From contig NZ_CP154261.1 in assembly GCF_039511225.1 (NCBI RefSeq), positions 3,224,001 to 3,288,000 on the forward strand: 64,000 bases of DNA. Direction: 5' to 3'. The notes beneath the pieces were generated by a model, which was given only the letters and a program-made list of their open reading frames with translations, was not told the origin of the DNA and ran no database searches. Shown here one piece after another: positions 8,934-18,232 of the stretch. The position numbers and the translations under genes are program-made. Numbering within the stretch: position 1 is the first letter of the stretch; each line of letters opens with the position of its first letter. The DNA comes from Sphingobacterium multivorum. Its GTDB lineage: Bacteria > Bacteroidota > Bacteroidia > Sphingobacteriales > Sphingobacteriaceae.

Positions 8934-9434
8934 CTATAGCTCTGCTTTGAGCTTTTGCAAGAGATGGGGTAACTTTTTGTGCAACTGCTTTTTCCAGCCC
9001 ATTTCCATAATAAAACTGATCAAAACCAGCTTAATGCCTTTATAACCGGACTGTTTCACTTTCAAAAGAGTCCCACTACAGGTTGGTTCTAATGAAAAGC
9101 TCAACACTGTATCCAATTTTGTGAAGATTCCTTTCGTTAGTTTATCTGCCTTATCCGAATGAATTCCGGCACAGGCCAATGCTTTCTCACCAGTAGCTTC
9201 ACCCCGGTAGCTATACGCAAGATATTGCTTGGGTATTGCCGAAATAATTTCGCAATGCGTAATACCATCCCAGCCCTTCTGGGCTTTCATCCTAAACGTA
9301 AAATAATGTCCTGTCTCGGTTTCGATGTCGTTTGGCATAAACCAAGCCCCAAGCAGGTCTGCTTCCGTCAATGCACGCCACACCAGATCTTGGTCATAGG
9401 GCAAAAATACTGTCAATTTAATTGTTCTCTCCAT
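8934..9434 (-). CDS. AHSA1/SRPBCC-domain protein
   Basis: About 166 residues opening with MERTIKLTVFLPYDQDLVWRAL, the usual first strand and helix of the AHSA1-type START/Bet v1 fold, with LLGAWFMPNDIE following. An ATG three codons upstream (9443) is also possible; 9434 fits the fold boundary. The domain has a hydrophobic ligand cavity; members serve as Hsp90 co-chaperones or small-molecule-binding proteins. No partner is apparent in the neighbourhood. Confidence 0.8.
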   Translation of the reverse strand: MERTIKLTVFLPYDQDLVWRALTEADLLGAWFMPNDIETETGHYFTFRMKAQKGWDGITHCEIISAIPKQYLAYSYRGEATGEKALACAGIHSDKADKLTKGIFTKLDTVLSFSLEPTCSGTLLKVKQSGYKGIKLVLISFIMEMGWKKQLHKKLPHLLQKLKAEL

Positions 9435-9744
9435 TTTTTGCATAGCTAAAACTGCTGGCCCAACAGTAATATCAGTTTTTTGATTTTTTCCATACGATTT
9501 AATTATTCATGCAATCAAATGTAATAAGACCACGATGAAAGCCAAGTACACCATCGGTTAAAGATCGTCCATTTCCTATTAATTCTTAATGATTTCCTAC
9601 CCAAACGAATTAAAATGTTACAAAACAATTTCCAAAGCTGATTAATCAATCGATTGACTAAACTAATTATGATAAAAGTTTATTTTTTTTACACACCATA
9701 AAAGATACCTTATTTATATTTATTGATACACAATATAAACCATT
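9435..9744. promoter_or_regulatory. Intergenic region with a 12-bp palindrome
   Basis: Divergent promoter space of about 300 bases. It contains TCAATCGATTGA, a perfect palindrome, at 9646-9657, 88 bases before the next plus-strand start, and an A/T-rich stretch. No gene seen. Confidence 0.35.
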
Positions 9745-11325
9745 ATGAGAAAACTTTTAAATTTAATGCTTGCAACCCTCGCACTAGGGGTTGCATCCTG
9801 CAACAAGACCTTGGTTAACACCGAAGAAAGTGTAGGAAATCTAAAGGCAAACGCAGCAACAACTTCGGTAACCAATGAATGGAGCAGTAATCCCTATAAG
9901 CTGAATGTCATCTATTTTGTTCCAAATGATGTTGACTCCATTCCCAATTTCAGAAAGCGTCTTAGCAAGATCCTCTTAGATGCCCAAAATATGTTTGCAA
10001 ATAATATGGATCGCGAAGGCTTCGGAAGAAAATCTTTCGGATTGGATCTACTCAATGACAGTTTGATTAATATCCATTACATCGCCGGAAAATACGGCAA
10101 AGCTACTTATCCATATTCGGGGGGTAGCGGAGCAGTGAAGGCAGAAGTGGACAGCTATTTTAACCAAAATCCGTCAGGAAAAAAAAGCGAGCACAATCTA
10201 ATTATTATTCCAACGTATAATACAGATCCAGCTAATCCCGGAGGCCCGCCGTTCTATGGTACAGGCACCAGCTGCTACGCCTTAGATTATGTAAATCTGG
10301 ACGCTAAAAACTTAGGAATAGGCGGCGATATTGGATGGAAAGCAACTGTGTGGATCGGTGGAATGATCCACGAACTGGGCCACGGATTAAATGCCAGCCA
10401 CAATAGGATGAACAAAACATTAGCACCAACTTTAGGTACGGCTTTAATGGGTTCAGGCAATTCAACCTATGGAATCTCCACAACCTCATTGACCAGTACC
10501 ACAGCAGCAACATTTAACAATAGCCAAGTATTTAGCACTGTGGTAAGAAGTGACTGGTATGCATCCGCTTCTGCAGAAATTACATCCTTGTCATCAAGCT
10601 TTGTGAACAATAAGATTATCATTTCCGGGAAATTTACGACAACAAAACCGGTCAATGACATTGTTGTCTGGCATGATAGAGAGCCTTTTGGCGTAAACAA
10701 CGATTATGATGCCGTACAATGGGCCACAAAAATAATTGGCCAGGATAGCTTTCGATTCGAGTGTCCATTAGCTGATTTTTATGATCTGACAGGGAATTAC
10801 GAAATGAGAATAGGGTTTCTCCATGCCAATGGAAGCCGTACAACCTTAGGGTACGCTTATAACTTCGTTAACAATGTACCCGATTTATCCAAGGTTGTTA
10901 CCTATAAACTTTTACCGACAACAGGTTGGTCAATTGTCGCTAGCGATAGTAACGAGCCTGGATCACCAGCGAGCAATGTATTGGATATGAATAGAAGTAC
11001 AGTGTGGCATACGCCCTGGTCGTCCACTCAAACTCCGCAGCCTCACTTCTTCTCCATCAATATGGGGGCATTACGCACCGTGAAAGGAGTTGCTTTCCGT
11101 AACCGCGACAATTTAAATGGAGCGATGAAAGATGTCAATATTTACTCAAGTACAAATGGTGTAAGCTGGACATTGATCAAAACGACGCAGCTGAGCAAAG
11201 TTGCTGGTTCCTGGATCAATGTCGATCTGAATGCCCCCGTTAACACCCAATACCTTAAAATAGAATCGACAAGTTCCTGGGGTGATTTCTTCTATTCTCA
11301 TCTTGCAGACTTTGGTGCATATTAG
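9745..11325 (+). CDS. Metzincin-like lipoprotein with discoidin (F5/8 type C) domain
   Basis: 526 residues. A lipoprotein signal (lipobox VASC near residue 19) predicts an envelope or surface location. Residues ~50-260 form a peptidase-like domain with IHELGHGLNASHN, an HExxHxxxxxH zinc motif, followed ~25 residues on by TALMGSGNSTYG, which could be the Met-turn of metzincins. The usual Gly of HExxHxxGxxH is Asn here. A beta-sandwich linker follows, and residues ~390-526 look like an F5/8 type C carbohydrate-binding domain (VLDMNRSTVWHTPWSS, KDVNIYSSTNGVSWTLI, YLKIESTSSW). A surface protease aimed at glycoproteins is the inference. It is a single-gene unit, closed by a good terminator. Confidence 0.8.
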   Translation: MRKLLNLMLATLALGVASCNKTLVNTEESVGNLKANAATTSVTNEWSSNPYKLNVIYFVPNDVDSIPNFRKRLSKILLDAQNMFANNMDREGFGRKSFGLDLLNDSLINIHYIAGKYGKATYPYSGGSGAVKAEVDSYFNQNPSGKKSEHNLIIIPTYNTDPANPGGPPFYGTGTSCYALDYVNLDAKNLGIGGDIGWKATVWIGGMIHELGHGLNASHNRMNKTLAPTLGTALMGSGNSTYGISTTSLTSTTAATFNNSQVFSTVVRSDWYASASAEITSLSSSFVNNKIIISGKFTTTKPVNDIVVWHDREPFGVNNDYDAVQWATKIIGQDSFRFECPLADFYDLTGNYEMRIGFLHANGSRTTLGYAYNFVNNVPDLSKVVTYKLLPTTGWSIVASDSNEPGSPASNVLDMNRSTVWHTPWSSTQTPQPHFFSINMGALRTVKGVAFRNRDNLNGAMKDVNIYSSTNGVSWTLIKTTQLSKVAGSWINVDLNAPVNTQYLKIESTSSWGDFFYSHLADFGAY

Positions 11326-11347
11326 TTTTTAAACCAATAGAATAGGC

Positions 11348-11379
11348 GGCCGGTATAACAAACAATACCGGCCTTTTTT
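11348..11379 (+). terminator. Intrinsic terminator
   Basis: GGCCGGTAT, 8-base loop, ATACCGGCC, then TTTTTT. It lies 22 bases after the metzincin-like gene. Confidence 0.9.
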
Positions 11380-11519
11380 GTTTTGATCACCATGAATAAG
11401 TGAGTTTCATAAGTGTGGTTAGCAAATAATTTTATATTTTTAGTACGGCGTGCAGGCTTTGACTTATCAATAAGCTAGAATAAACGACCGAAGTAAACAC
11501 TTACCAAAAAAAAAATAGG

Positions 11520-12041
11520 ATGAATCGACAAGAACTGATCAAAACTTTTTCTGACAACCACCATACGGTTATTGCCTATATCCAGGCATTACCTGATCCC
11601 CTTTTTTTATACCGTAATCATGAAAAATGGACAGCTGGTCAGCAGCTAAAACATATCCTCTTAACGCTTCTACCCTTTCCAAAGATACTGCAATCAAAAG
11701 AGTTCATCGTCCAAAAATTCGGCACCCTACAACGTACATCTTGGGACTACGATACAGTACTTAACAATTATCTCAAAACAAGCCTACAGGCGCCAGGTCA
11801 ATTTTTGCCTGATGAAATCCTGCCTGCACAAAAAGAAGGCCTTATAACGCAATTAGAAGAAGTAATAACCACAATTAATCAATTATTTGCACTGTACAAT
11901 GAAGAGGAGCTCGATAGCCTGGTCTTACCCCACCCTTTGCTCGGAAAACTCAGTATACGTGAAATGTTTTACCTGATGAGCTATCATCCCCTACACCACC
12001 TGAATCAAATTAAGGAAAACTTGGCGTCATTAAACCACTAA
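11520..12041 (+). CDS. DinB family protein
   Basis: 173 residues of four-helix-bundle character. NHEKWTAGQQLKHIL places a His after the first helix, and MSYHPLHHLNQIKENL near the end supplies the His-x3-His pair that binds a metal in the DinB/YfiT family. Members are often thiol-dependent S-transferases or have unknown function. The gene stands alone and converges with a GNAT gene 50 bases away. Confidence 0.8.
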   Translation: MNRQELIKTFSDNHHTVIAYIQALPDPLFLYRNHEKWTAGQQLKHILLTLLPFPKILQSKEFIVQKFGTLQRTSWDYDTVLNNYLKTSLQAPGQFLPDEILPAQKEGLITQLEEVITTINQLFALYNEEELDSLVLPHPLLGKLSIREMFYLMSYHPLHHLNQIKENLASLNH

Positions 12042-12091
12042 GTAGCAACCTATTTTTCAACATGTCGCCTGACCAGCATTCAGTCATTTGT

Positions 12092-12547
12092 CTATTCTCT
12101 TGTATGGACCATATCATATAAATCAAAGCCTTCAGCCCAATAATCTTTATGGATTTCCCGTAGTACAAAACCATTTTTCTTATAAAATCCAAACGTAAAT
12201 TGAGAGGTGCCGACTTCGATCTTTTCAACCTGATGATGGGCGTAAAGAAAGTCAATACGATGATGCAGTAGGGTTTTTCCAAAACCAAATCCATGATATT
12301 TTGGATTTAAAAAACTCCAGCTCAAATATCCTGTGCGTTCATCATCGGAAAAACCTACACCACCGCCACCAATAATTTGTCCGTTAACCAGTGCAACAAA
12401 ATAGGTTTCCATTTCCTGATCCAGATATTCCCTGAAATCGGCAACCTCGCTCTGCGCAAAATACTTCGGTATATTCAGATGAAGAATATCGATCAGCTTA
12501 TTGGTGTCCTCAACATCATATTTCCTAATTTCCAAATACTTATCCAT
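12092..12547 (-). CDS. GNAT family N-acetyltransferase
   Basis: 151 residues with the GNAT order: an N-terminal helix, the IIGGGGVGF strand, the acetyl-CoA loop in LNPKYHGFGFGKTLLHHRIDF (Q/RxxGxG/A variant HGFGFG), and the C-terminal FTFGFYKKNGFVLREIHKDYW block. It transfers an acetyl group to an amine of unknown identity. No operon partner. Confidence 0.85.
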   Translation of the reverse strand: MDKYLEIRKYDVEDTNKLIDILHLNIPKYFAQSEVADFREYLDQEMETYFVALVNGQIIGGGGVGFSDDERTGYLSWSFLNPKYHGFGFGKTLLHHRIDFLYAHHQVEKIEVGTSQFTFGFYKKNGFVLREIHKDYWAEGFDLYDMVHTRE

Positions 12548-12765
12548 AATTGGTATGATTACAAATCCCTGTCTATTTTCAACTTACATCTCCTGTGAAG
12601 TTTATTAAATATAAGAATAATTCAGTGGGTTTTTATTGCGCAATTTCGAACCCCACTGACTGATCGTATTTTTCCCAAAAAACATAAAAAACATCGCTAT
12701 TGGCTTGATTTTTGACTACCTTTACCATCGCTCTGTGGTAAGCAGATGATCATTAAATACCCAAT

Positions 12766-13860
12766 ATGCAAAAACCTCAAAAGGATTTTCCGATTTTTTT
12801 TGAAGCATTAAATCAGATGCCGATTGCAACGGCCATTTATAATAATTCGAATCTCAATATCGCATTCGCCAATTCACGTATGCTAAATATGTGGCGTACA
12901 GAGAACGAGATCGTTGGACATTCCTTTGGAGAGGTTTTTCCGGTTTTTACCGAGGAAGGATTTACAGATATACTTCGTAATGTCTGGGAAAGCGGCGTTA
13001 CCTACAAGGCAGTTGAAACTCCCGCAACGATAGTTGACGGTGATTTCAAAATCAAACGTTATTTTGATTTTGAGTATAAGCCCCTTTTTGATAAACGCGG
13101 ACGAACCTACTCCATCCTCCACACCGCCACCGATGTCACGCATAAGATACACCATGAGATATCTTTAGATCAAGAAAATATAGCGATCAATCCCGCAACC
13201 AACCTGCGCATGGTATCCTATACGCTATCACATGATGCAAAAAATCCCTTGGCACTTGCTAAATTGGGTATAGGTGTTCTAAAAGAACATTTGGATATGC
13301 AGTCCAATAGGCGGCTCGAATTGTATGAGGTCATCGATCAATCACTTGAAAACATGGCTGATATTATCGACAAAACGGTAGAACTGAGCCTTGCTCCAAT
13401 GAATAAGCTAAGGAAACAACCTGTCCGTTTAGACCTTACATTGCCCAATTGGTGCCGAGAAGCGAAATTATTATACCGTAGCCCACATACGGAACTTATC
13501 TTTGGCGACCTATTTTCGGTAAACAGTGATCAAAATGGAACCTATCAAATCTTTACAAACTTGATCAACAATGCCATTAAATACTCTTCGGCCAATACGA
13601 AAGCAGCGCTGCATATTTATAGTGAAAAAGTAACGAACGGTGTGTTATATATTATTAAAGATAATGGTATCGGTATTCCGCAGCATGAACTCGAGAATAT
13701 TCGCATGGAAAGGCTCCGTGGCTCAAATTCAGCGGATTACGAAGGAAAGGGTATCGGATTGTTTATCGTTCAGGAAATTCTGGAAAGACTGAACGTACAG
13801 ATGACCATCTTTAGTCAGGAAAACCAAGGGACCGAAATTCGTTTGTTTTTTCCAAATTAA
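12766..13860 (+). CDS. Cytosolic PAS histidine kinase
   Basis: 364 residues without membrane segments. Residues ~8-130 are a PAS domain (EALNQMPIATAIYNNSNLNIAFAN, then FDFEYKPLFDKRGRTYSILHTATDVT). The H box is YTLSHDAKNPLALAKLG with phospho-acceptor His156; the usual Glu after His is Asp. The ATPase domain has NLINNAIKYSS (N box), DNGIGIP (G1) and GKGIGLFIVQEIL (G2). First of three kinases in a row with no response regulator nearby. The signal sensed is unknown, and the partner must be encoded elsewhere. Confidence 0.9.
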   Translation: MQKPQKDFPIFFEALNQMPIATAIYNNSNLNIAFANSRMLNMWRTENEIVGHSFGEVFPVFTEEGFTDILRNVWESGVTYKAVETPATIVDGDFKIKRYFDFEYKPLFDKRGRTYSILHTATDVTHKIHHEISLDQENIAINPATNLRMVSYTLSHDAKNPLALAKLGIGVLKEHLDMQSNRRLELYEVIDQSLENMADIIDKTVELSLAPMNKLRKQPVRLDLTLPNWCREAKLLYRSPHTELIFGDLFSVNSDQNGTYQIFTNLINNAIKYSSANTKAALHIYSEKVTNGVLYIIKDNGIGIPQHELENIRMERLRGSNSADYEGKGIGLFIVQEILERLNVQMTIFSQENQGTEIRLFFPN

Positions 13861-14002
13861 TAGCGTGACGTAGCCTTTTATCTTCCTTTCAGGACAGATT
13901 TTGCCAATCTTATCCTGCTATTCAAGAAAAATCATTGTTGGACTCCTGATTTATGGCTAATTTTGAACCTTTAGAAATTGTAAGCAAATCAGACACGTCT
14001 CT

Positions 14003-15316
14003 ATGAATCACTTTCGTAAATATTGGAAACTACTTTCCCATATTGGTGCACATCCGGGCATGTCATACATCGATTTCAAACGCGTATATATGATCAATCT
14101 GATTGCATTGTTATGTTTGTTTCCGACAATTTTCTTCTCAATCCTCAATCTTATCGACCACCGTTATATTTTAGCAGCGATTAACTTCTGCAATTCAATA
14201 TGTGCGCTTACGGTCCTTCTACTTCAATATTATGAGAAGCATACTATTGCTAAGGCAACACTGTTAACGAGTAATGCTGTGTTTTTCTTCGCTGGGGCAT
14301 TACTTTATAAAAATGGTGGCGAATACTTTTTGTTGTGCACATTGATTGTCTCCATGTTGATGTATGATAATCGAAAGATCCATATAGCCCTCTGTATTAC
14401 GGTAGCTTTTTTAATTTCACTCTTATATCTACTTCCCGATATACTCCCCTTGAGCCAGCAAGTGCCTCGATCTAGATCGGTTTTTAATATTATCAATGCA
14501 CTTGCTTTTATGGTCGTTGCGGTCAATTTCTTTCTTGACATCATCTATAAAAACATAAAAAAGATTGAGCAGCAACGCCGCAATTTAGAATCCATGAATC
14601 GGGACAAAGAAAAAATCTTTTCTATTATCGCGCACGACATCAAAAGTCCTTTTGCCAACCTGGAAGCACTGGTCTTTATGTTTCGTAATCAGATGCTCGA
14701 CAGCACAAACTCCCAGGAATACATCCAGCAGATCTTTCAACAAATTACGCAGCAAAATCAGGCGTTGGATGATTTATTGCAATGGGGCAGCAGCAGTATG
14801 CAGGGGATGAATACCAAGGCATCCCCCCAATTGATCAAACCTATGATACAAAAAATTATTGAAGTTTTTAATGAGAACACACAATCTAAACAACTAAAAA
14901 TCAATATTGATATACCTAACAACACACAGATAATTGCCAATCGGGATCATACCATCATTATTTTACGCAACTTGATCAGTAATGCGATCAAATTCAGCTA
15001 TGTGAACGGGAATATCAACATCTACACCAGTATGGATGAAACCTATACACATATTCATATCCAAGATGAAGGAATAGGAATTAACCCCTCGAAGTCCGCC
15101 GCACTTTTTAATGAGATCCAGCAAAAGTCTTTCGGAACGGAAGACGAACCCGGATCGGGTGTAGGTCTTGTTTTATGTAAGGATCTTATTGAGCGAAACA
15201 AAGGTGTAGTGAACATCCAAAGCACACCCAATAAGGGATCCGTTTTTACGGTCGGGTTGCCATCCTGCCCCAGCAATAAGCAACAGAGCAAGGTTCAAGT
15301 ACCCACATGCTGTTAA
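14003..15316 (+). CDS. Membrane-bound histidine kinase
   Basis: 437 residues. Residues ~30-190 contain about six hydrophobic segments without large loops, an integral-membrane sensor of unknown ligand. A short coiled coil leads to the H box IIAHDIKSPFANLEAL with His211, then NLISNAIKFSY (N box), DEGIGINPS (G1) and GSGVGLVLCKDLI (G2). Second of the three adjacent kinases; it starts 142 bases after the first and ends 131 before the third. The gaps suggest separate promoters rather than one tight operon. Confidence 0.9.
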   Translation: MNHFRKYWKLLSHIGAHPGMSYIDFKRVYMINLIALLCLFPTIFFSILNLIDHRYILAAINFCNSICALTVLLLQYYEKHTIAKATLLTSNAVFFFAGALLYKNGGEYFLLCTLIVSMLMYDNRKIHIALCITVAFLISLLYLLPDILPLSQQVPRSRSVFNIINALAFMVVAVNFFLDIIYKNIKKIEQQRRNLESMNRDKEKIFSIIAHDIKSPFANLEALVFMFRNQMLDSTNSQEYIQQIFQQITQQNQALDDLLQWGSSSMQGMNTKASPQLIKPMIQKIIEVFNENTQSKQLKINIDIPNNTQIIANRDHTIIILRNLISNAIKFSYVNGNINIYTSMDETYTHIHIQDEGIGINPSKSAALFNEIQQKSFGTEDEPGSGVGLVLCKDLIERNKGVVNIQSTPNKGSVFTVGLPSCPSNKQQSKVQVPTCC

Positions 15317-15447
15317 CTCAACTATAGGTTTAGAAATTTTTTGGTGATTTCATGGAATCGTTGAATTGCTGATGAACAGAAAAAAAAATTGCATCTCCGC
15401 TTTTGTAATTAAAACGATATCTTTATAAAAAGAATTACACGGTCACT

Positions 15448-17568
15448 ATGATAGAGAATACGTTTGGAATGGATATAATGCCTGAAAATGAACATGACCG
15501 ACTGAATGCTCTCAGACGCTATAAAATAACGGGAACGCCTTCTGAAGCCAGCTTTGATGGAATTGCAAAATTAGCCAGCCAGATCTTTAATGCCCCTATT
15601 GCATTGCTATCATTGGTCGATGCAGAATCTGTTTATTTCAAAGCAAATATTGGCATGGGTGCCACAAAGGAAACAAATCGGGGGCAAAGCCTGTGTAGTC
15701 TGGCTATTCTGGACAAGAAAGTAACGGTCTTTGAAGATACACTGAAAGAAGATATGCTACTGACCAATCCAAATGTAATTGGTGACTTTGGACTACGGTT
15801 TTACGCAGGTGCACCGCTTATTACACATGATGGCTTTATGATCGGTTCACTGTGCGTTATCGACAAACATCCGCGCGCTTTTACCGCAGCTGATCGCCAG
15901 ATATTAGCCGGTCTTGCGCGGACAGCGATGGATCAAATCGAGCTTCGAAGTTCTTCCCTGGATAAAATTGATGAGCTTGAGGGCGTCAATATTACCATGG
16001 CAACCATGCAACAACGACTGCTCGAGCTTAATGATGAAATGGAGCTTGCCAATGATGAACTTTATCGCACCAATAGCCAGCTCAACAAATCCTATGATTT
16101 GACAGTGCTACTCAATAAAAATCTCAAAAAAAGTGAACGTCGATTCAGATCCTTTATAGATAAAGCCCCGATAGGCTTTGCGATTTTAACAGGCCGTGAG
16201 TTAGTTATTGAAGTTGCCAACGATAGGATGCTCAAGCTCTGGCGCAAAACCGAAATTGTCCTCGGCAAACCGCTTGCACAAGCGCTTCCAGAACTACAGG
16301 GACAGCCTTATTTAGGGATATTGGACGATGTCTTTACTACCGGCCAAAACTACATTGGAGATACTGCCTACGCAAGACTTGAGTCTATGGGGGTATTGGG
16401 CGATCATTATTTTGATTTCACTTATGAGCCGTTAAAAAATGATGAAGGTGAAACGGAGTCTATTATTGTTATCGCCAATGAAGTTACCGAGCGTATCAAA
16501 AGAAACGAACACCTTGAAGCTCTCAACTATCAGTTGGAAATTGCGTTAAAAGCTGGTGAACTCGGCTCCTACAATCGCGATATCAGAACAGGAAAAATGG
16601 ACTGTTCCGAAACCTGTAAACTCAATTTTGGTCTCACCAAAAACGACCGCTTTGACTATGAAGACCTCATGCGAAGCATCGTCCCTGAACACCGCGAAAT
16701 GGTCTATCAAAAAGTGCAGGATGCTATCCAGAACAAAACCACTTATCACGCCGAATATCTCATCCGTTGGCCTGACGGATCGTTACACTGGATCAATGCG
16801 TCGGGTCTTCCCAAATACGATCCAGAAGGCCATGCAACTCACCTCATCGGCGTAGTGGCAGATATTACAAAACGGAAAAATTATGAATCACAAAAAGATG
16901 ACTTCCTGGGCATTGCCAGCCATGAACTAAAGACGCCCGTCACAGGCTTAAAGGGAACGATTCAATTGCTGGAACGATTTAAGGACAAAACTGGAAGTGA
17001 CATCATTTCAAGGCTTATTGATCAGTCTGCTGTCAATATCAAAAAAATCGTTACACTTGTTGATGACCTGCTCAATATGCACCGAATCAGTGAAGGACAG
17101 CTTCATCTCGAAAAAACAACCTTCAAAGCATCAAAGATTCTTGCCTCCAGTTGTCACAATATCATATCCCAAGGCAACCATCAAGTTAATATTACGGGCG
17201 ATCTCGATGCAACTATATTTGCTGACGAGCAACGCCTTGAACAAGTGCTTGTTAATTTTGTCAACAATGCCGTTAAATATGCACCAGAATCGAGAGAAAT
17301 CAATATCACTGTGGAACAGCTGCAAGATTGTATCAAGATAGCCGTCAAGGATCAAGGTGAAGGTATTGATCCGGCAGTACAGCCTTTTATTTTTGATCGA
17401 TATTATAGAGCAAACCATGAAGGCAAATCGTACTCGGGGCTCGGGCTCGGACTCTATATCTCCGCTGAAATTATCAAAAAACACGCGGGTCTGATAGGAG
17501 TTGACAGTACGGTAGGCTTGGGCAGCAGTTTTTGGTTTTCAATTCCACGTCCACCAGCGGAAAGATAA
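15448..17568 (+). CDS. GAF-PAS-PAS histidine kinase
   Basis: 706 residues, no membrane segment. Residues ~20-170 are a GAF domain of the type often annotated in kinases with MPENEHDRLNALRRY-like openings. A coiled coil (~175-225) is followed by PAS 1 (~230-355, FIDKAPIGFAILTGRELVIEVAND) and PAS 2 with PAC (~360-480, RWPDGSLHWINASGLP). H box FLGIASHELKTPVTGLKG with His492, N box NFVNNAVKYAP, G1 DQGEGIDP, G2 SGLGLGLYISAEII. It ends with a hairpin terminator. Third of three kinases without receiver domain. Confidence 0.92.
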   Translation: MIENTFGMDIMPENEHDRLNALRRYKITGTPSEASFDGIAKLASQIFNAPIALLSLVDAESVYFKANIGMGATKETNRGQSLCSLAILDKKVTVFEDTLKEDMLLTNPNVIGDFGLRFYAGAPLITHDGFMIGSLCVIDKHPRAFTAADRQILAGLARTAMDQIELRSSSLDKIDELEGVNITMATMQQRLLELNDEMELANDELYRTNSQLNKSYDLTVLLNKNLKKSERRFRSFIDKAPIGFAILTGRELVIEVANDRMLKLWRKTEIVLGKPLAQALPELQGQPYLGILDDVFTTGQNYIGDTAYARLESMGVLGDHYFDFTYEPLKNDEGETESIIVIANEVTERIKRNEHLEALNYQLEIALKAGELGSYNRDIRTGKMDCSETCKLNFGLTKNDRFDYEDLMRSIVPEHREMVYQKVQDAIQNKTTYHAEYLIRWPDGSLHWINASGLPKYDPEGHATHLIGVVADITKRKNYESQKDDFLGIASHELKTPVTGLKGTIQLLERFKDKTGSDIISRLIDQSAVNIKKIVTLVDDLLNMHRISEGQLHLEKTTFKASKILASSCHNIISQGNHQVNITGDLDATIFADEQRLEQVLVNFVNNAVKYAPESREINITVEQLQDCIKIAVKDQGEGIDPAVQPFIFDRYYRANHEGKSYSGLGLGLYISAEIIKKHAGLIGVDSTVGLGSSFWFSIPRPPAER

Positions 17569-17573
17569 ACGCA

Positions 17574-17600
17574 AAAGAGCCGGTATAAAACCGGCTCTTT
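17574..17600. terminator. Hairpin terminator between converging genes
   Basis: AAAGAGCCGGT, loop ATAAA, ACCGGCTCTTT. An 11-bp perfect stem, with A and T runs built into its ends so that it can serve both strands. It lies 6 bases after the kinase stop. Confidence 0.8.
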
Positions 17601-17669
17601 GCTATCAACTCCTATGCGCTTCTATTTACAGACTGTCTACGTGCAGCAGATCGACATTTCAATATAGAC

Positions 17670-17999
17670 TTAGGCTATCTCCTCGACTGTCGCTTCAGGC
17701 GCATTCTTCTTGACAGATTCAATACCATTTTCCATACCACTAGCGCTTTCATACATCTCGCTGCTTCCGATAATTTGACCATTGGACGCCTTGAGATTGA
17801 AGTAGTACTTACCGTTTGTAGAGGTTTTACGATCAAATTTGTTATCGTCCTGAGCATTCTTTTTAACAGATTCAACGCCATTTAAACAGTTTGCTTTAGT
17901 TGTATAACCTTCACTGCTTAAAATCACCTGTCCGTTTCCAGCTTTTAGATTAAACTGAAATTCGCCATTTTTCCGTGTTTTTACTTCAAATTTACCCAT
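17670..17999 (-). CDS. DUF1508 (YegP-like) protein, two repeats
   Basis: 109 residues built of two DUF1508 units of ~50 residues: GEFQFNLKAGNGQVILSSEGY..GVESVKKNA and GKYYFNLKASNGQIIGSSEMY..GIESVKKNA. The family is small, basic and widespread; its molecular role is not settled. The two repeats fit the normal YegP length. Its upstream region runs into the (TCTG)n microsatellite. Confidence 0.9.
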   Translation of the reverse strand: MGKFEVKTRKNGEFQFNLKAGNGQVILSSEGYTTKANCLNGVESVKKNAQDDNKFDRKTSTNGKYYFNLKASNGQIIGSSEMYESASGMENGIESVKKNAPEATVEEIA

Positions 18000-18122
18000 T
18001 TTCTCAATTAATTAAATAAATATGTGGTTATTGGAATGAAATCCATACTACAATATAATACTTTTCCATGTTTTTATTGTAAAACAACGATTAATTTTTT
18101 ATCCGCAATAACGTACATGCTA

Positions 18123-18208
<86 letters not shown>

Positions 18209-18232
18209 GTTCAGCAGAGTAAGCAAGAGTGT

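Noticed and set aside
17131..17484. Minus-strand open frame of 117 codons
   Set aside because: Antisense to the ATPase domain of the third histidine kinase.
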